Source: Rachycentron canadum (lineage: Eukaryota > Chordata > Actinopteri > Carangiformes > Rachycentridae). Taken from it: a stretch of 64,000 nucleotides of DNA. The notes under the pieces were generated by a model. The model saw only the letters and a list, made by a program, of their open reading frames with translations. It was not told the DNA's origin and ran no database searches. The stretch spans positions 12,622,565 through 12,686,564 of the forward strand of contig CM076659.1 in assembly GCA_038496675.1 (NCBI GenBank), given 5' to 3'. Below are positions 61,151-64,000 of the stretch, piece after piece (position 1 is the stretch's first letter; each line of letters starts with the position of its first letter). Position numbers and translations under genes: made by a program.

Positions 61151-62991
61151 AACTGAGCTGCCACCCCGATGGATTTCATTAATTATTTAGGCAAATAACG
61201 CACTTTTTCACAGTTGGATCGATAAACTCGGAGCCCTGGTGGAGCACTTGAATGCAGCAACAGTGACAGCTACGCAGAAAATGCAGCGTTGGAGCAGCAC
61301 AAGCCAAACCCAACTCACTTATCTGAAGTCATCTGTTTGAGCCAGACAAATATGCAGATTTACATTTGAAAGTAAACTATGTTTTGGAAATAGAGCTCTA
61401 AAATAGATAACAACAATATGCAGGCTCAAATTTCATATTTAGCCAATTAGATTAGAAAACTACCACGAAAGCACGTTGTTTTTGTTGGGAGGGTTTTCCA
61501 AGTTCAGGAGGAGAATTCATAAATATTTTTTGCAATGTCATTATAGAAAAAAAAATCACAAAATGACCAAAGTGATGTCCTGTGCAATAAACTTTTGCTA
61601 TTTTAAATAACATCAAATAAAACTTCTAATTTAGACAAAAACAACAACAACAAAGAAACACACATGAAAGCACACATGATCAAATCATGATACAACTCTA
61701 CAAGTGATAGTGCGGATAAATTATTCTTTAAACTTGAGTAGAGGTTACCATTTTGTTGAAATTTAAGTTACAAAGCAGTCTGGCCTCTACAAACATAACT
61801 CCACTAAAATCTGCACCAATTCAGATTTTGTTTTTACCACATTTCACCTATGCTGTCTTATGCCACTGATCAGTTTATACTCAGACAAAACAGATAAGAT
61901 GACTGGATTAGTATATCTTGAATACTCACTGAGTGCATTTTTCTTCTGTTTAGTCTGACAGAGCATTCACTGTCTCCGTAGGTAGCTTTACAGCCTTACC
62001 AGTCTCAACTGGTATGTGAATCTTTCAAGGATCAACAATGGATCAATTTACTCAATATCTCACAAGCCAATTTAGTTGGAAATATCTTCTTTTCAGCATT
62101 AAGACATTTAATTTAATGCAAGCTCGTCTATGCCTGCATCTCCACCCAACTGGACTTAACCTGCAATTCTCTGCAATTCTCTTAATGTTGTCACCTCCCT
62201 TTCTCAACTGCAGCTAATGCAGAATATGTTCCTGGCAGATAGTCAGCCCATCACATCATCCTAGTACTAGTTTCCTTTTACTTTCACTTCAGAATTTACC
62301 TTTGATTTGATTTGAAGTTTTTGAATTGAATGGTCATTGAAAATTTCTTGTAAAGCCCACTACAGTCTACTGACTTTCCTGTGCAGAATAAACTAACACT
62401 AAAATTTGGAATATCAAATGGCAATTTAGCATTTTTTTAATTTCATGTTGATATATAAGTGCCTTATCACATAGGTCTAAGTATGAATATCATGTTAATG
62501 CTTTTGACTTGCATGCAGTAAAATCCTATTAAACTGAATTTGGGGAAATAAATGGAAAAGGAGAGGTGAACATGTGAAAGATAGTCACTGATAGTCATTA
62601 TCATTATTGCTTGGCTCTGAAAGCTGTTGACAAGTGACTTTACTGAAGCTGTGATGAGGAGTATTTGCATCTCTAAGACAGAAATACCAAACCAGAAAGC
62701 TGCGGTGAGAGCAACAGAGTAGAAAAATGAAATGACTTTCCAACACCATGGACTTCTTAATGACACCATATGATATTGAAACATAAGTAGCTATATATTT
62801 TTTGCTTGTGCAGGAAGAAGATGGATGATGGTATCTTGAAATATCTGGTTTACGTTTGGTTTTGCTGTGATGAAATTGGGTTAAACAAACAGGACTGGAC
62901 TCTGCCCTGTTCCTGTTTCTTTGTTCATCTCACACAGATGTTAGAAGTTTGAAAACAACAGCTGATTTGTAAGCCTGCTTTTGGATTCATT
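61151..62991. other. Intergenic spacer between sgms1 promoter and minpp1-like remnant
   Basis: 1.8 kb of AT-rich DNA with no recognised gene or repeat; the flanking genes are head to head across it. Confidence 0.7.
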
Positions 62992-63690
62992 ATGCTCACT
63001 TTACTTCGGGTTCACATTTTGTTTTTTCTTAATTATCTCATGCAGTTTACTTTATGTAATGCTTGAAGTGGATCATGATATACCAGCTATCACCAAATAT
63101 TTCAACACAAAAGGGAGGTATGAGGAACTAAACCAATATCTCATAGAGGACATACTGTATGTCAACAGATCTAGTTTACATCCTCCATCTGCAGAATGTC
63201 AAGAAATTCATCTGAGTGCAATAATAAGGCACGGCACAAGATACCCCACAACCAAAAACATCAAGAAGTTTCAGCAGCTCTACAATGTTGTCCTGCACAA
63301 TGCCTCAGGTGAGGGTTAGGGTTAGGCTACGCGAAAGAGCCAGTGGTCGATGTGGTACACCGAAGACATGGACGGCCGACTCGTCCAGAAGTGAGTCAGT
63401 GACCACATATTATATTAGAGGGATATTAGAGGTATGACCATAACGATGATGATATTGTTACTACATGGATTTATAATTCAGATGAATTTTCAGTACAAAC
63501 TGTTTCTCTTTTTTACCTAGATAAGGAGTTTAACCATGCAGTGAACGATTCTCTGATGAGGTTTTTTGACAAGTGTGCCAGATTTTTGCAGGAAGTTGAC
63601 AATAATCCCTCAGCTGTGGTAGAAGTTGACAAATTCAAGCAGGGACCAGAGTCCAGGAGAAGATTGCAAATCGTCTTCGGGTCCCATACA
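62992..63690 (+). pseudogene. Decayed multiple inositol polyphosphate phosphatase (minpp1-like)
   Basis: Remnant of a histidine acid phosphatase of the MINPP1 family, which removes phosphates from InsP6/InsP5 in the ER lumen. The ATG at 62992 opens a signal-peptide-like MLTLLRVHILFFLNYLMQFT, which stops at TGA (63064-63066). The mature body is in another frame from 63059: ITKYFNTKGRYEELNQYLIE, then the catalytic RHGTRYPTTK motif. Two in-frame TAGs at 63317 and 63323 sit in a GGGTTAGGGTTAGG insertion. The frame resumes with SQWSMWYTEDMDGRLVQK (63338-63391), then TGA. About 60 residues expected next are missing. After a TTTTTTACCTAG acceptor, DKEFNHAVNDSLMRFFDKCA (from 63520) runs to FKQGPE, then a one-base loss near 63650 moves KIANRLRVPYSLI out of frame. 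The remaining exons would lie outside the window. Assembly errors could explain single-base shifts but not the insertion plus missing segment. Confidence 0.8.
63312..63325 (+). repeat. Telomere-like TTAGGG insertion in the minpp1-like remnant
   Basis: GGGTTAGGGTTAGG, just over two copies of the vertebrate telomere hexamer, lies between residues aligning to ASGEG and SQWSMWY. It leaves the frame unchanged but adds two TAG stops. Confidence 0.6.
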
Positions 63691-63864
63691 GTCTCATCAG
63701 ACAAGGTCTTATCTGCACCAAGACTACCTTTTGAGACTGTTTGCATGTTTTTAACAATTTAACTTCCAAAAATACATGTTTTTAGTGGTACCATGCACAT
63801 GGTAAATGACTGCTCAGGTGCCATGTCTATTATAGATCCCTGTATGAAAGGGGAATTGTAATCT

Positions 63865-63925
63865 GACTGTTTGGTTGCTATGGTTGGATTATGTTTTATA
63901 ATCCAACCATAGCAACCAAACAGTC
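63865..63925. repeat. Perfect inverted repeat, 28-bp arms and 5-base loop
   Basis: Left arm 63865-63892 (begins GACTGTTTGGTTGCTATGG) and right arm 63898-63925 are exact reverse complements, separated by GTTTT. The arms are not simple sequence. No further pairing outside the arms. Possible causes: a template-switch mutation, a fold-back element or a hairpin RNA. Confidence 0.95.
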
Positions 63926-63959
63926 TAAAACAGACTACAGGGTCACTGCAAATTGATTA

Positions 63960-63963
<4 letters not shown>

Positions 63964-63991
<28 letters not shown>
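63964..63991. repeat. (AT)n microsatellite
   Basis: Uninterrupted alternating TA near the right window edge. Confidence 0.9.
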
Positions 63992-63994
<3 letters not shown>

Positions 63995-64000
63995 TATCAA

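Noticed and set aside
63391..63520. Functional intron of the minpp1-like gene (GTGAGT to TTTTTTACCTAG)
   Set aside because: The signals look good, but joining them gives a stop at once and the phases do not match; about 60 conserved residues would also be missing. It is better explained by deletion in a decaying gene.

Overview
This is a piece of a teleost fish nuclear genome. The evidence is split genes with GT-AG introns of vertebrate families, dense (CA)n, (GA)n, (TA)n and (TTA)n microsatellites, poly-A tracts, and dispersed repeats typical of bony fish. These repeats include a tRNA-derived SINE ending in GGATGGATGG, 'GCTGCAACTAA' elements and 'TCTGGACCAAAGTG' elements. No prokaryotic or viral gene is present. 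The species cannot be named from this window; the repeat content looks percomorph-like.

Layout. Nearly all coding sequence is on the minus strand, in two genes. (1) About 1-24.5 kb is the 5' end of prkg1 (cGMP-dependent protein kinase 1). The two alternative first coding exons, alpha (24048-24304) and beta (20519-20823), and the shared second exon (15517-15683) are present. The catalytic part lies beyond the left edge, so positions 1-15516 are intron. (2) About 24.8-42.0 kb is intergenic and rich in repeats: four copies of one dispersed family, a SINE with an intact target-site duplication, a decayed LINE and several other fish repeats. (3) About 42.0-61.1 kb is a complete sgms1 (sphingomyelin synthase 1): five coding exons (409 codons before the stop), a 3' UTR of about 2.3 kb, an acceptor-defined leader in the ATG exon, a predicted 91-bp non-coding 5' exon at 54.3 kb and a likely first exon ending at 60884 in a CpG-rich segment. 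(4) At 63.0-63.7 kb, on the plus strand, lies a decayed minpp1-like gene (multiple inositol polyphosphate phosphatase). It keeps RHGTRYP but has in-frame stops, a missing segment and a frameshift. It is followed by a perfect 28-bp hairpin.

Function. The genes are not an operon. prkg1 encodes a cytosolic or membrane-associated cGMP-activated Ser/Thr kinase, and its two first exons set dimerisation and partner choice. sgms1 encodes the Golgi enzyme that makes sphingomyelin and diacylglycerol from ceramide and phosphatidylcholine. The minpp1-like copy is probably not functional.

I did not find a convincing undescribed system. The most interesting items are the broken minpp1-like gene with a telomere-like insertion that creates two stops, the perfect hairpin beside it, a cluster of nested palindromes in an sgms1 intron, the leader structure of sgms1 (G-run and upstream ORF), and the GC-rich island between the two prkg1 first exons.
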